This document shows, piece by piece, positions 1-10,737 of a stretch of DNA of 64,000 nucleotides. Each line of letters opens with the position of its first letter. Positions within the stretch are counted from its first letter, which is position 1. The notes under the pieces are model-generated. The model ran no database searches. It was not told the DNA's origin and saw only the letters and a list, made by a program, of their open reading frames with translations. The stretch is from Gremmenia infestans. Taxonomy: Eukaryota > Ascomycota > Leotiomycetes > Helotiales > Hamatocanthoscyphaceae. The position numbers were made by a program, and so were the translations under genes. The DNA lies in the NCBI GenBank assembly GCA_032629725.1, contig JAFEVB010000002.1, forward strand, positions 1 through 64,000, given 5' to 3'.

Positions 1-90
1 CCCTAACCCTAACCCTAACCCTAACCCTAACCCTAACCCTAACCCTAACCCTAACCCTAACCCTAACCCTAACCCTAACCCTAACCCTAA
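1..90. repeat. Telomere, 15 x CCCTAA
   Basis: Fifteen perfect CCCTAA units run from the first base, so the G-rich TTAGGG strand points outwards as expected at a left chromosome end. The array stops abruptly at position 91 with no degenerate units. No further telomere array is seen inside the window. Confidence 0.98.
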
Positions 91-2326
91 CTAGGTATCT
101 AAATATAAAGCTTATTATTACTATATAGACTATAGCATGCTACTAGATATAACTGTCCTAAATCAGAAATAAGAGAATATATTTCGAATGCGCATGTGCG
201 ACCGGGTCTCTGGGTTAAAATCAGTCTTTACCACCGACTCTAACCCAGGGACCGCCTAACTTACACGACAGAAAAGAGAGCCGGATCTCTTGCATATATC
301 CAGCATACACCCGTGGATCCTTGGTGAAGGAGGTACGAACACCGTACACCACGTTGTAGATATCCAACGAGTAGAAGGACAGCTCATTTGGACCAATGCG
401 GACGAAGGGGCCTGGTTCTTCTTGGTTAACCCCTAGCCCTTTTCTGCTGATAGGAGAGAACATATAGACCATATTTTGCATGCAAGCTTGGCAGCCGCAG
501 AGTCAGTCGTCCTCTGACTTCGAAAGGGAGAGTCCAGAACAGCCGCGAGATGGGCGCGAGGATCGAAGCATCCGGGATGCTGGCGAGTGGCGAGAGAAAG
601 ACCCTGTACAATGCCTACTTTGTCCCGACGTTACTCTGACAGGTTCGGTGTGGAATGAGATGCCTCTGAAAGTGAACATGCCTTTGCTACAACATAAGCT
701 AACCCACAGGTCCGAAACTCTGCAATTTGAGGTTTAGAGCAATAATAATAGTAAACACGATCCTTACCTCTTAAACATGCCATACTCCTTAATTTTGGCA
801 AATGCTAATAGTTCTGACTAAGAGCCATTGTGAAGATACGTTTGGTATTCCATCGGGAAGTTGCTAAGAACTAGTAAGAACAAGTTCCAGGCGCCAGATA
901 CCAGAGGTATACTATTTCTTTTAGTCAGAAGTGGTTAGTATTATAGAAAAATCACACTAAATCATGTTGAAGATAGCTGTTAACAGGTATATGCTGAGAA
1001 ACCGTAGCAATTATATTTGCAGCTCCTTGAGCTTTGAAATTGCGGGGTTTCTCTACGTATCGTGCCACGACTTGGCCTGGGTACGACGTATTAGCATTGG
1101 GGGTCGATGTGATTTTAACACTTAACTCACTTCAATAGAGCAGTGTGAATAATCACAAGCACGTTGCCAGTAGCCCATGCGGCGAGCCTTAGAGGTCAAC
1201 TGCATCAATGTCAAAAGAGTCGAATCGTACAATTCGCATCTATACTTAGGATTTCTCTAAGCGGATGATGTATAAGCGTAGAATGTGCGACTCGACCCTA
1301 GGACACTGCATCGGCGGAGTAATAAGGCGACTCTAGCATAGTTGCACAATTATCAACATAGCCATCCTACTGTAAACTAAAGGGTGCAGATCCAAGCTAA
1401 ACAAGAGGATTATTTGCCCTACTTCAGACAACTCCGCGAATGGAATCTTAGTGATTCGAGTATTATGGTGAGAATAACCAATTTAGACACGACCGTTGTA
1501 TAAGGATTTAGACGGGGGAACGAGTGTATGCAGATATTCTCTGCCCTGAAAATAGCCATCCTTTAAAGGTATAGCAGGCGTGATTATTTTCGATTAATAT
1601 CCCTCGTGAGTTATACTCTTAGAGAACTATCTAAAGCTAGTGGATTGTTGATCGGTGTGTTTAATATAGCTGGATGCTTAGATTGTGGAGTAAAATAAAA
1701 AGTAAATGTGTTGAATTATGGTTCTGAAGTCTGACTAGAAGAGCAGGGGCGGATATAGTGACCCAGCGGCCGGCCTTTGACCTGGCTGTACGGAGTAGTC
1801 CCAATGTATCAAGGACGGTTCTAAATCAGAGCCGGTATCAGAGTTGAGGATGGATAATAGAAGTCGTTGATTTCAACACTCCTCTCCCATCCGCGGTCAA
1901 GGGTAAGAATGGTATATAGAGACCGGCGCGCGCACGGAAACCAGCACACGCATGGAGCAATCGGCGCACACATAAAAGCCACCCTGAACACTTATTGGAG
2001 GGAGGCTAAATGGCCTCGAGTTTGAACGTTGAAGACTATCCCGTGAGATAAAATGTCCTTAATGTCCCAATATATAAAGCAAGGTGGATGAGGCTTAGAC
2101 GTCCACTGAGCTGCCTTTCCTGCATCTAGATTGTGATGAGTGAAATCAAATGCAGAATAGCATTGGATCGCAGGACAAAAACAACTCGAGAAGTAGCAAA
2201 CATGAAAGAAAAGTACAACTGTATTAAGCAGCTTTACTGAATAGAGTAAGCTTAAAGGAAAATTCCATCACAAACGTAACTGCATCACGCCTTGGGTATC
2301 GTTCAATTCGCACCTCTATCTACGGT
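91..2326. other. Subtelomeric gene-poor stretch
   Basis: About 2.2 kb between the telomere and the first intact gene. Apart from the P450 relic described separately, I see no credible open frame, no tandem repeat and no helicase-type subtelomeric gene. Some of the sequence may be decayed coding DNA that I cannot assign. Confidence 0.6.
221..614 (-). pseudogene. Truncated cytochrome P450 N-terminal relic
   Basis: On the minus strand, 614 down to 470 reads through LYRVFLSPLASIP, PISRLFWTLPFEVRGRL and LHAKYG. Removing a 58-bp intron (469-412, GT...TTAAC...CAG) joins this in frame to GPFVRIGPNELSF and then RTSFTKDPRVY. These match the conserved start of fungal microsomal P450s: the proline-rich hinge, the GxL helix, then YGPxVRIxPNELSF and the TSFxKDP block. 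The membrane anchor is missing, with a TAG at 615-617. Everything after about residue 110 is also missing, including the I-helix, ExxR and the haem Cys motif. The relic points towards the telomere and ends about 130 bp from it, so the rest was probably lost at the chromosome end. An in-frame TGA follows at 221. Confidence 0.75.
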
Positions 2327-3394
2327 CTATAACCCCCCAGCCGGTGGCACATACGGAGTAATCAGCATCTCACTGAATTTCTCCAATCTCTCCTTCCCTC
2401 TGACCTCCTCCACAAGTAGCGGCATCTTAACCACGTTGAATTCGTCATACAACTCCTCAATTTGCTCCAAGTACTTCTTCTGCATCTTCCGCCGCGAATT
2501 ACACTGTTCACAGTTACTGCCCGCAACAGGAAACAGCAACTGATTGACAACAATGCAGTGTGTGTCGATATTGTAGCTTGCCAACTCTTGGATCATTCGC
2601 TCAGTCTCGTAGAGGGAAAGGAACTCGGGTATGCAGACGCAGACAAAGGTGGTGAGATTCTCGTCCTTGAACTGAGTATTCACTTCGCCGATCGTTTCCC
2701 GTAGTCCTTCCAGCTTCTCCATCATTTCGCTCAAGTTTGCACCGTTTGGAAGAGAGCCGTTCGCACCGAGAAGACCATTCAGCATGGGGCCGAACTGCGA
2801 CGAGAGTTGAGAGATCTTCGCAAGCGCCTTCTCGAGAACGGTAGGGAATTGGAGGAATCGGAGAGTATGCCCGGTCGGAGCGGTGTCGAAGATGATGGTT
2901 TCGTACGAGAGGGATTTGACCTGCTTGAGGACTTCTGCAAAGGACATGGCTTCGTCGATACCAGGGATCTGTTTCAGTTAGAATCTGATTTGTACAGGCT
3001 TTGGGAAACGTACAGCAAATGCCAAATCTTGCATCATCCCTCCCATTCCAGCTGCTGGTCCTTCACCTTCTTCCGCTTGCCCCATCAATTCTTGTATGCT
3101 GCCATTAGGATCAATCTCCATTGCGCTGAGGTTCGTGAAGCCATCGATGAGTCTAGCTTCCTTGCCAAACTTCTGCGAGAAGGCATCTGAGAGATTGTGG
3201 GCGGGATCGGTCGAGATGAGGAGGACAGACCGGCGGACTTTGGCCAGCTGAATAGCGAGGGAACAGGAGGTGGTTGTCTTTCCTACACCTCCCTTGCCTC
3301 CAACAAAGATCCACCGCAACGTCTTTTGGTCGAGGATGGATTGAAGAGTGGGCTCGAGCTGATCATCGTCGGTGTTTACGACGGCTGTAGACAT
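2327..3394 (-). CDS. GET3: GET3, ATPase for tail-anchored protein insertion
   Basis: Cytosolic ATPase (Asna1/ArsA family) that binds the hydrophobic segment of tail-anchored proteins and delivers them to the Get1/Get2 receptor at the ER. Two exons, 3394-3014 and 2968-2327, flank a 45-bp GT...AG intron and give 340 residues, the usual family length. Residues 32-41 are the deviant Walker A GGKGGVGKTT. STDPAHNLSD follows, then DTAPTGHTLR, and the C-terminal part has the zinc-binding CEQC pair that holds the dimer together. The start was chosen at MSTAVVN. The longer upstream frame has no better ATG. It lies only 2.2 kb from the telomere and is transcribed towards it. It is divergent from the hydroxyisourate hydrolase gene. 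All key motifs are intact, so it should be functional. Confidence 0.95.
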
Positions 3395-4238
3395 GTTTGC
3401 GATTTGAGGTTGAGGAGTTTGTCGACGTGGAGATAATATGCCTCCGTAGAGAAAGGCAAGATATGATGTCGATGTCTTCCTGGTTCGCCCGCCTTCTCTG
3501 CCAAGATTCAACGTCTAGCAGACTATGATTGGCTAGAGTGCGACTCGGCTTTTAAGACCTAAAATCTATTAGAAAAGGTTTGAATAATCATTTTCGAATT
3601 CAGTCATAACTTATTTTGTAGCATCCAGACTGATTAATGCTAGCTTTGATACACTTTTTGCTGGCTGAAAGGGATTTCATTGGTCAAGGTAGGCATATTT
3701 ATAATCAATCACCCTTCTCACTTCAACCTCAAATCGTCAGCCTCGAGCTTCTATTCATTTCAAGCCCATCAAGCTGCAAGAAATGATGCAAGTTCAGATT
3801 TAATAATAACCAGAGTAATATGCCTCTATACTTCATCTATAAGTACAAGCATTATGTTTTCTACACAGCCTATTAACACCTTGGTTGGCATCTACCAGTA
3901 CAGTACTATATAAACACCAAGCCTTGGCAAGGCTGAGCGGCGATCTCCGACGCGATTTAGATATTCCAACTCTCTACTTCTTTCACCACTAACAACTTTG
4001 CAAACAACTTTAAAACACTTCGATTTCCCTCTTCAAACTTCTGCTTCTCCCCTCAAGCAAGTGCAGTCCGCTTTCAAGTAAGAAACCCCCAATTCCTGCC
4101 AGTTGCCACTTCTGACTTCCTAGATTACCCCTCCACGCGCACGCGCCCACAAGCTCTGAGCGGGATAAAGTCCCCAGCTTCATCCTTCTTCAACTGCCCT
4201 CGACTAAAATCCGACCAACTCATACCTCCCCGAACAAG
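3395..4238. promoter_or_regulatory. Divergent promoter region, GET3 and HIU hydrolase
   Basis: Shared upstream region of two divergent genes. The half next to the hydrolase is pyrimidine-rich and looks like a transcribed leader. A possible 45-bp 5'-UTR intron spans 4079-4123, with donor GTAAGA, branch CTGAC and acceptor TAG. No other motif was recognised. Confidence 0.45.
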
Positions 4239-4685
4239 ATGGCGACTCCTGCCAGAGACCCAATTACCTGCCACGTCCTCGATACCACGACCGGCCGTCC
4301 AGCACCCGAAATATCCGTCAATCTGATCTGCACCGCAGTCCCAGATATTGTATTCAACTGCACAACAAACGCCGACGGTCGCATCTTGCTATGGAACAAC
4401 ACACAAGGCCCCAATGGGGCAGAAGGAATCTTCGTCGAAACTCATAGCGGCGTCACAGCCACTTTGCACTGGATGATTGGACAATATGCGCAGCAAACAG
4501 CGACGTCTGCCTGCCCCGCTGGGTCGAGTGTCTGGAAGTTGCAGTTTGATACAGGGTCCTACTACGGTGCTGGTAATACATTCTTTCCAACGGTGGAGTT
4601 GACATTCTTGGTCAAGGAGGGCGAGCATTTCCATGTGCCATTGTTGCTGGGTCCGTATAGCTTCACGACGTATAGGGGGAGCTAG
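4239..4685 (+). CDS. 5-hydroxyisourate hydrolase (transthyretin-like)
   Basis: Hydrolyses 5-hydroxyisourate, the product of urate oxidase, to OHCU in purine (uric acid) breakdown. The 148-residue intronless frame has the family hallmarks. The N-terminal CHVLDTTTGRPA (residues 11-22) holds the first catalytic His, followed by the DGR turn near residues 46-48. FFPTVEL comes later, and the C-terminal block HFHVPLLLGPYSFTTYRGS ends in the diagnostic YRGS tetrapeptide that separates these enzymes from true transthyretins. There is no signal peptide. It ends in GS rather than a canonical peroxisomal SKL, so a cytosolic location is more likely. It is divergent from GET3 and convergent with the small gene downstream. 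No other uricolytic gene is visible nearby. Confidence 0.93.
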   Translation: MATPARDPITCHVLDTTTGRPAPEISVNLICTAVPDIVFNCTTNADGRILLWNNTQGPNGAEGIFVETHSGVTATLHWMIGQYAQQTATSACPAGSSVWKLQFDTGSYYGAGNTFFPTVELTFLVKEGEHFHVPLLLGPYSFTTYRGS

Positions 4686-4816
4686 GTGGCATAAGAATTC
4701 ATGATACCAAATAATTAACGATTACTTCGTTGTACGCAATCCTGTCTCCTTATCCCATGACGCTAAAAGCAGACCTCTCCATGCAAACTCCACGCTCCAA
4801 GCCCAATGTTACGCCC

Positions 4817-5311
4817 TCAATCTTCATGCAGATTTGCCTTGTGCAGCAAGCCTTTCTTCCTTTCTCCATCCCTATATCCTTGATCATCTCTGTTCACCGC
4901 TCCGTTCTGCAGAGGTTCTTCAACTGCAGATCCATTCATACCATCTTCCGCGTCCTTTCCTGCCAACGTTGTATGGTGTTCTCCTTCTATTGCATTCGTA
5001 GCAGTGTGCTCAGGTGCAACACAGTCCTCTTCTGCGTTGCTCTTGTGGCGCGAATAGTGCGAATGATGTCTACCAAAGAAGGACAAATGCCGACTACGAC
5101 TTCGACGGGGAGGGATGTCTTCGGCTTCAAGAGTGGCGTTTTTCGAAGTGTCTGCGTCTGGATGTGGTAAAGTGGTGTTACGATCTTCCTCGAGTTAACC
5201 GCCGTATACGAATTAGGAGCAGGTATTCATACCTTCGCTGAACGGTTCTGGAAATCCGGTGCCTTTGCCCGCCGTGATTTGATTCTTTGGTAGATCATGG
5301 ACGCTCGCCAT
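4817..5311 (-). CDS. Small conserved hydrophilic fungal protein
   Basis: Two exons, 5311-5233 and 5184-4817, around a 48-bp intron (GTATGA...AAG), give 148 residues in a continuous frame. The N-terminus reads MASVHDLPKNQ. Next comes an Arg/Ser/His-rich stretch (RRSRSRHLSFFGRHHSHYS), then an acidic polar middle. The C-terminal basic motif is QGYRDGERKKGLLHKANLHED. I do not recognise a named family. The charged composition and lack of Cys or membrane segments suggest a soluble, largely disordered protein. The splice was chosen because the AAG acceptor alone keeps the frame open: the GAG acceptor four bases earlier gives an immediate stop. The gene is convergent with the hydroxyisourate hydrolase. 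Confidence 0.7.
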
Positions 5312-6450
5312 GGCAATTGCGAGGTGATCTTTATATTTGCGGTGTCGAAAGTTTAGGGAAAGGGGAAGATCGGGCGGGCAAGGAGTGCAACGTGTATGCG
5401 GGGGGACTGTTCTAGAAGTAAGCGCTTGAACAAATAAATTGAACATCGGGTCAGCAGTGCAGTGTATTTAGCCAGGCGATTGGATGTGGGTTATGGTTGC
5501 AGAAATGCCCCTGTGAGAATCGTTCCTTTTGCTGCTGGAATTAATGTGAAACTGGCCTCGGGTGAATCGCCGAAGCACAGTCACAGCTGGTTGAATCATT
5601 CCTAAGAACTCGACTTTGAGGCTGCTTCTTGCAGACGGCGAGGAAATAGATTTCGTAACTTACATTAGATAGATAGAATAACGCGGATTCAAATAGGTGG
5701 TTGTAGGAGGAATTGAACTCTAAGATTCTCCAGATGTTGAAACCAGAAATGGCCGGCAATTACCTGGGTACTTCCCAATTTTAATATTCCTCGTTGGTGA
5801 CTTCCAAGCGGTAGTAGCCTTGTCAGGGGCTCAGCGCGATGACGCAAACGCAAATCTCAGCCAAAAGCCACAACTCTTCCACAGCCCTTGCATAGCTGGA
5901 AAGGGCATGGCTAATGATTTGGAACATACTTCGTTTTGTGTTCTTTAGTTGTTCATTGAGGTATTCATCAAGGTGTGAGTACGAGGAAGTGCTCTCTCTA
6001 GGTATATCTAGAGTCAAAAGAATCCACTATAGTGCTTGGCAATCGAAACCCCACAGTCTTGCCAAGTTGCCAAGCATCCCCCACCAGATCTAAGCTTCTT
6101 TTAGAACAACAACACCATTCAGAGTTTGAAAACTTCATTCTTAGGAACTGATTATTCTCTATCTATGAGCTAGAATGTTGGTATTTAGCAGCTGAAACGA
6201 AGGTCCATGACGCTGGATAGGCAAGTGAAAGAAAGAAAAGAAAGAATCTCCATGCTTAGAACCAGTATTAAGTCTCCAAAGGCTTGCTTGATATCCAATA
6301 CAAGTGAGCCTTTTCATAGCCTTTCGCTATCCATGTCCCATGACATACAAGCCCAAGGTACTCATGTCCCCCATCTATCTCAAGTGACATGCAAGCCGTC
6401 TGCCACATCGCAATATGAACTGTCTGAAAATACATGTCCGCTTCCCTTAA
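5312..6450. other. Intergenic stretch
   Basis: About 1.1 kb holding the promoter of the small gene on the left and the 3' end of the interrupted gene on the right. Short frames at 5541-5759 and 5823-6017 (minus) and 6207-6593 (plus) lack a good start, introns or any family signature, so I do not call them genes. Confidence 0.5.
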
Positions 6451-7645
6451 TCAACCACGTCTCGCCCTCTTCTTTGGTTGACTCGAACCATCTCCTTCAT
6501 GTTCGCTATCCTCCACGACAGCCATGCCAAGCTTACCAAGACCAGCTGTCAATTTTTTTAGCTGGTGCTCTCGACCGGCCGGGTACCCAATGAATTTCTC
6601 GTCAATATGCTGCTTAAACTTTTCGAGCTCTTTCAGAAAATATCCGCCTTCTTTCAGAAGTCGAATTCTCATTGCATGGGTATCTTTGTGCAGCTTAATC
6701 CCGGCGGCGATAAATTTTTCGTCGGCCGAGGAATCTTCAACGATGGCAGCTTGGGAAGATGCGTCTTCATCAACTCCCGTGCCATTTTGGGAAGCATTCG
6801 ACTCGTTTTGGCTCGACTCCTTGCCTTTCCGGGAACTCGTTTTTACCTTTGAGACGCTGCTTTGGCCAGCATCGGCGGAGATTTCATTATCTAGCCGTCG
6901 AATCCTAGCAGCCTTTCCCCCCTCCACTTTTTGCGCCTGTTCCCGGGCTTCCTGGATGATCTTCTTGGATCTCTCGCGCCAGGCTTCCCGCGCTTGTTTG
7001 ATGATATCAAGCTCCTTGAGTCCCACCTCAGTTGTGAGCAGTGCGTCGGCGATATCATTTGCCTTCTGGCACTCCTCCCAAAAGTTCAAGTACTGTCGGT
7101 TGAACGGTTGGTTGAGATCCCCATCGACACTTTCTGCGACCCGCGCGCCTTGCTTCAACTTTGCCAGCCAGGCCTGGTAGCCAGGATGCTGGGAGACAGT
7201 CTTCACATTTCATTGACCGGCGACTTCACCATTGTTACCGTTGTAAGCGCTACCATCCTCCCGTCTCATAATAGTACCTAAACCACACGAAAGGGTTATA
7301 TTAGTAAATGTTATCTATTCAACAACACGCAACGCTTGGGGAAATATGGAGGAACATACCGTCAGGGGCACGAGCAGGTCTATTGAGCTCTGTATTCTTA
7401 TGGTTCGTGCGATACACCAAAAGCGACCCATCCCTAAGACAATAGGCCGTCTCGAACCGAGCGACCTCCACCTTTTCCAGATACCCCTCCTCCAAAAGAA
7501 CCGCGAAAGCCATAACCACAAAGTCGGAGAGTCGGCACCTCTTGATGCGCGGGTCGGCAACTGCGAGATTGGCTAAAAACTTATCTGGGTCTGGATCGAA
7601 GAGCGGTCGGCTGGCAACCATGGCACTGTTAATGCTAGGAGTCAT
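6451..7645 (-). pseudogene. Unknown fungal gene interrupted by one in-frame TGA
   Basis: Exon 1 (7645-7360) starts MTPSINSAMVASRP and joins over an 82-bp intron (GTATGT...TTTAG, 7359-7278) to exon 2 (7277 down to 6451). The join reads RAPDGTIMRREDGSAY, continues to EVAGQ, then meets TGA at 7212-7210. The same frame stays open afterwards for 252 codons (NVKTVSQHPGYQAW onward) to a TAG or TGA-type end at 6451. The post-stop part has coiled, charged segments and a basic nuclear-signal-like tail (QPKKRARRG). With the stop read through, the product would be 370 codons long. Without it, the product is 117 residues. I found no GT...AG intron of sensible size that removes the TGA in phase. Nonsense mutation of CGA (C to T), sequencing error or readthrough are all possible. 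The domain family is not recognised. Confidence 0.6.
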
Positions 7646-8080
7646 TTTGGTGTTGCGTGGATGTTCTCGCTGGGATTGGAAGCTGACGTGGCGAGGATGC
7701 GAGTGAGTTGCGGATGTTAGATGAGGAAACAATGTTCTTTGTATTTGTGGAAGAAGACAGAAGTTAAACGGTACTCGAAATACTCAATTACCTTTTCCCT
7801 TCAAAATTAGATCTTTATAGAAGTGAATGGCCCGATTCACTCAAACCAAGCATCACCGCCCAGAGTTGATGATAAGTGTTCCTAGCAACCAATATGGGAA
7901 TTGGAATACTAGATCGCACTTAATAAGATCAAGACCTTGAGTTTAGAAGTGTATTAGGAATGTAGATACTAGCGTAGCGTAAATATATACAAGAGAAAAC
8001 ATTGCCACGAAACCGTTGCGGCAATATACTTGACAATCCTAAAATCATACACCCTCTTGCCATTCTCAGCATCCTGACAT
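7646..8080. other. Intergenic stretch
   Basis: Promoter of the interrupted gene and downstream region of ERG4. AT-rich, with no gene or repeat recognised. Confidence 0.5.
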
Positions 8081-10006
8081 CTAAATGACATACTTATCCA
8101 TGTTAGTGATTGATTATATTTTGCAGAGGGGAACTCACAGGAATAAATAGGTAAGGCACCAGCTTTGTGTATTCATCCCAGCTCTCACCATACTTAACCT
8201 TACACCTCTGGATGTCTCGGTAGGCCCTATGCACGATCATGGATGCGAAGAATACAGGATAGAACCATGGGAAAGGGCTGTTGAAACCGGTGACAAGACC
8301 CCAGGTAAGCGCAAAGTACAAGTCACAGGTGTAGTGGATCTTGCGAGCATAGCCATACCAGCCATCAACGAGGATAGAGTCGCCGGTCTTAGTCTTGATG
8401 GTGCGGGGATTCTTGACAGTTTGCCATGGAAGTTGAGGGAACGTCTTGCGCTCAACTAGAGTTCCACGCTCTTGGGCTCTGAATCGGTTCTTTTGCGAAT
8501 TGGTCGTATCCCAGATCCAGTACATAAACAGATACGAAATAAAAAGAGGGGCCATAACATAGGGACCCCAGTGGTAGGTTGAAGGTGCATGATTAGCAAG
8601 GTATAGGGTGCAGTGGCAGTAGCTCAGAGGAACACCAGCCAAATTCCAGAAGATAAGCATAAATCCCCATTTCTCATAATACATATCCCTGGCAAGTCAG
8701 CAGTTATAACGGGAAATTAGATGCTGTTTCTTACCAAGTCGTAGTGATGCATTCTTCCCCCTTGGAGCAGGCATTAGCATACAAAAAGTGGGCCATAAGC
8801 AAGAAGCAAACTTCGGCGGAAACATATCCAAACTGCTCATATTGACGAGCAGCCGTTCCACAGGTAAGTCCGAAGAGAATATACCAAGGAAGGCGCACCT
8901 CGAAGAACATCTTGAAATCCAAGACGCCAAACAATCGAGGGTTCAGCTCCGCGCCCATGAAGAAGTCATAAAGCGGGTAGCCCGTCATGCGATGCTGCGC
9001 GCCTCTAGCAAGAGCTGAAAAATATGCAATGATTGCTACCAAGTACCCGGAGCAGATGGCAACAGACATCAGGGGTCCAAACTCATCGATGATGGTATAT
9101 AGTGGGAAGATACCGGTGTAGTGTAGGACTCCCGCAAGCACAATCGTAGTGTAGAAAGACCATACCGCGGAGCAGTAGTATTTTAGTTGCTTCCCTCCTT
9201 CGTGTGCTAGAGGTTTGCCATAGGTGTAAACTCCGGGGAGAAGGCAATAGCAAGCACCTTCGAAGATGAAGAATGCCCAGTAAATTTCCCACGCGTATAG
9301 GGACGGGTAGGCTTCTTCATAGACCAAGTTTCCCAGATGCTTAAAGAAATCCGTATAGCTCTGGCCCGGCTTTGGTGTGGGAAATTTGCCCTCGTAAAAC
9401 GTCGCACCAATCCACATATAGTACATGAGCAATGGAAATCCAATCATCATCGTAGTGACACCGAGGGACCCCCCAAAGTCAAAGTGTCCACTAGAGTCGA
9501 TCTTGGGGTCTGTTCCAACCACCCAGCCGTCAATAGCCTCAGCCTTTGTCTTTGTAGAGCCATTTGTCGTCACACCATTGCCGTTTGAAGCGTGTCCATT
9601 TAATACCGACCCATTGTTGTCAACCGCACTTTCCAGCGCAGATCCATTTGTCTTTATACCATTACCATTCAAAGCATGTCCATTTGTTACCGATCCATTA
9701 CTATCGACGGAACCATTCAGCGCAAATCCGTTCGTGGTCGCCTTCTCTACCATGCTTTTCTTCCGTCGCAGGGTCTGTGTCGAAGGGGGTTTTTGTGAAG
9801 GATTGTCTGTCGCAGAGCTAGACTCGTCGTCGTAGTCTTCGGGGAATTGGGACTTGCGACGGTATGGGCGGCGTGTACCTGGCGTCTGTACGAGGCCAAA
9901 GTGGTCGGTCTTTCTGTAGAATATATAAGTAAATGATTATTTCGTGATAACAATTCGCGGGGATGTTTTACTTGGGGGTCTGCCGTAAAGAGTATCGTCC
10001 AGACAT
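8081..10006 (-). CDS. ERG4: ERG4, Delta24(28)-sterol reductase
   Basis: Last enzyme of ergosterol synthesis, an NADPH-dependent multi-pass ER membrane protein that reduces the C24(28) double bond of ergosta-5,7,22,24(28)-tetraenol. Four exons: 10006-9972, 9913-8735, 8688-8139 and a 12-bp last exon 8092-8081 that encodes the terminal YVI. The introns are 58, 46 and 46 bp, and the product is 591 residues. Core evidence: FEFGGS-like FDFGGSLGVTTMMIGFP, then several hydrophobic segments, then the ERG4/ERG24 signature around GWYGYARKIHY and HRAYRDIQRCKVKYG, ending LVPYLFIPYVI. The N-terminus has the conserved DHFGLVQTPGTRR block. It then carries an unusual insert of repeated NGS/NGHALNGNG units (about 9600-9740), likely a disordered cytosolic linker. 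Neighbours are not sterol genes. Confidence 0.93.
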
Positions 10007-10737
10007 TTTGAATTGGACTTGAATTGGACTGAGGGCGAAGGAATAAAGTAGTGACGTTATTAATTACAAGAGCCGAACTAAGAAGGAAAGAAAAAAAGAA
10101 GTCGGATTAATTATAAAGTTGTGTGTATATGTATATCCAGGTATTGATGCGCATGGCGATGCATCTGGTGCAACTCGTGTCGTGCGTGAGGTGAGGTGGA
10201 GGTTGTGAGGAGTGAGGAGTGAAATGATGGGGAAATTTTATCGTGTTCAGATGCGAAATTTAGCCGCGTTAATTAGGAAACGCGACGCGACGCGAACTAG
10301 CAAATCACATCGCTCAATTACCTATGGGCCTGCTCAGGACATCGATTTAGAATGCCCTCATCTCATCTAGTGTACATCCACAAGCACTTTCAACCCCCTT
10401 GTCTTTATTTTGCAAGCTTCACTTTTATTTCTCAGGGCTGTCTCGCTATCATTAGATAGATAGCAGGCAGACACAACCAACTATCATACACTACAGCTTG
10501 CCACCAATATGCCACTTTTATGAACATCGCATCTTTCCCAAATGTCTCTGCGCTTTTCGCCATGCAAAATAATGTAGCAGCAAACCCAGGAAGTGTACAA
10601 GCCACGTCGGTCCTACTTCCCTCCAAAATCCGGGATGGATGCGGGCAGCACGAACTCTTCAAACACAGCCCTCGAAGCATTGACCCGTCAATTCCTTCAT
10701 CAACTCAGTCAACTCGCCAAATCTCTCATCCTACACA
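10007..10737. other. ERG4 promoter and USP 3' region
   Basis: Upstream DNA of ERG4 and downstream DNA of the deubiquitinase gene. Contains GAGG/TGAGG-rich and cgacgcgacgcg segments at 10180-10300 but no recognised operator. No gene seen. Confidence 0.45.

Noticed and set aside
6207..6593. 128-codon plus-strand frame
   Set aside because: It overlaps the 3' end of the interrupted gene on the other strand and has no protein-like features.
9425..9835. 136-codon plus-strand frame opposite the ERG4 N-terminus
   Set aside because: It is the antisense of the NG-repeat coding sequence. Its regular composition is only a reflection of that repeat.
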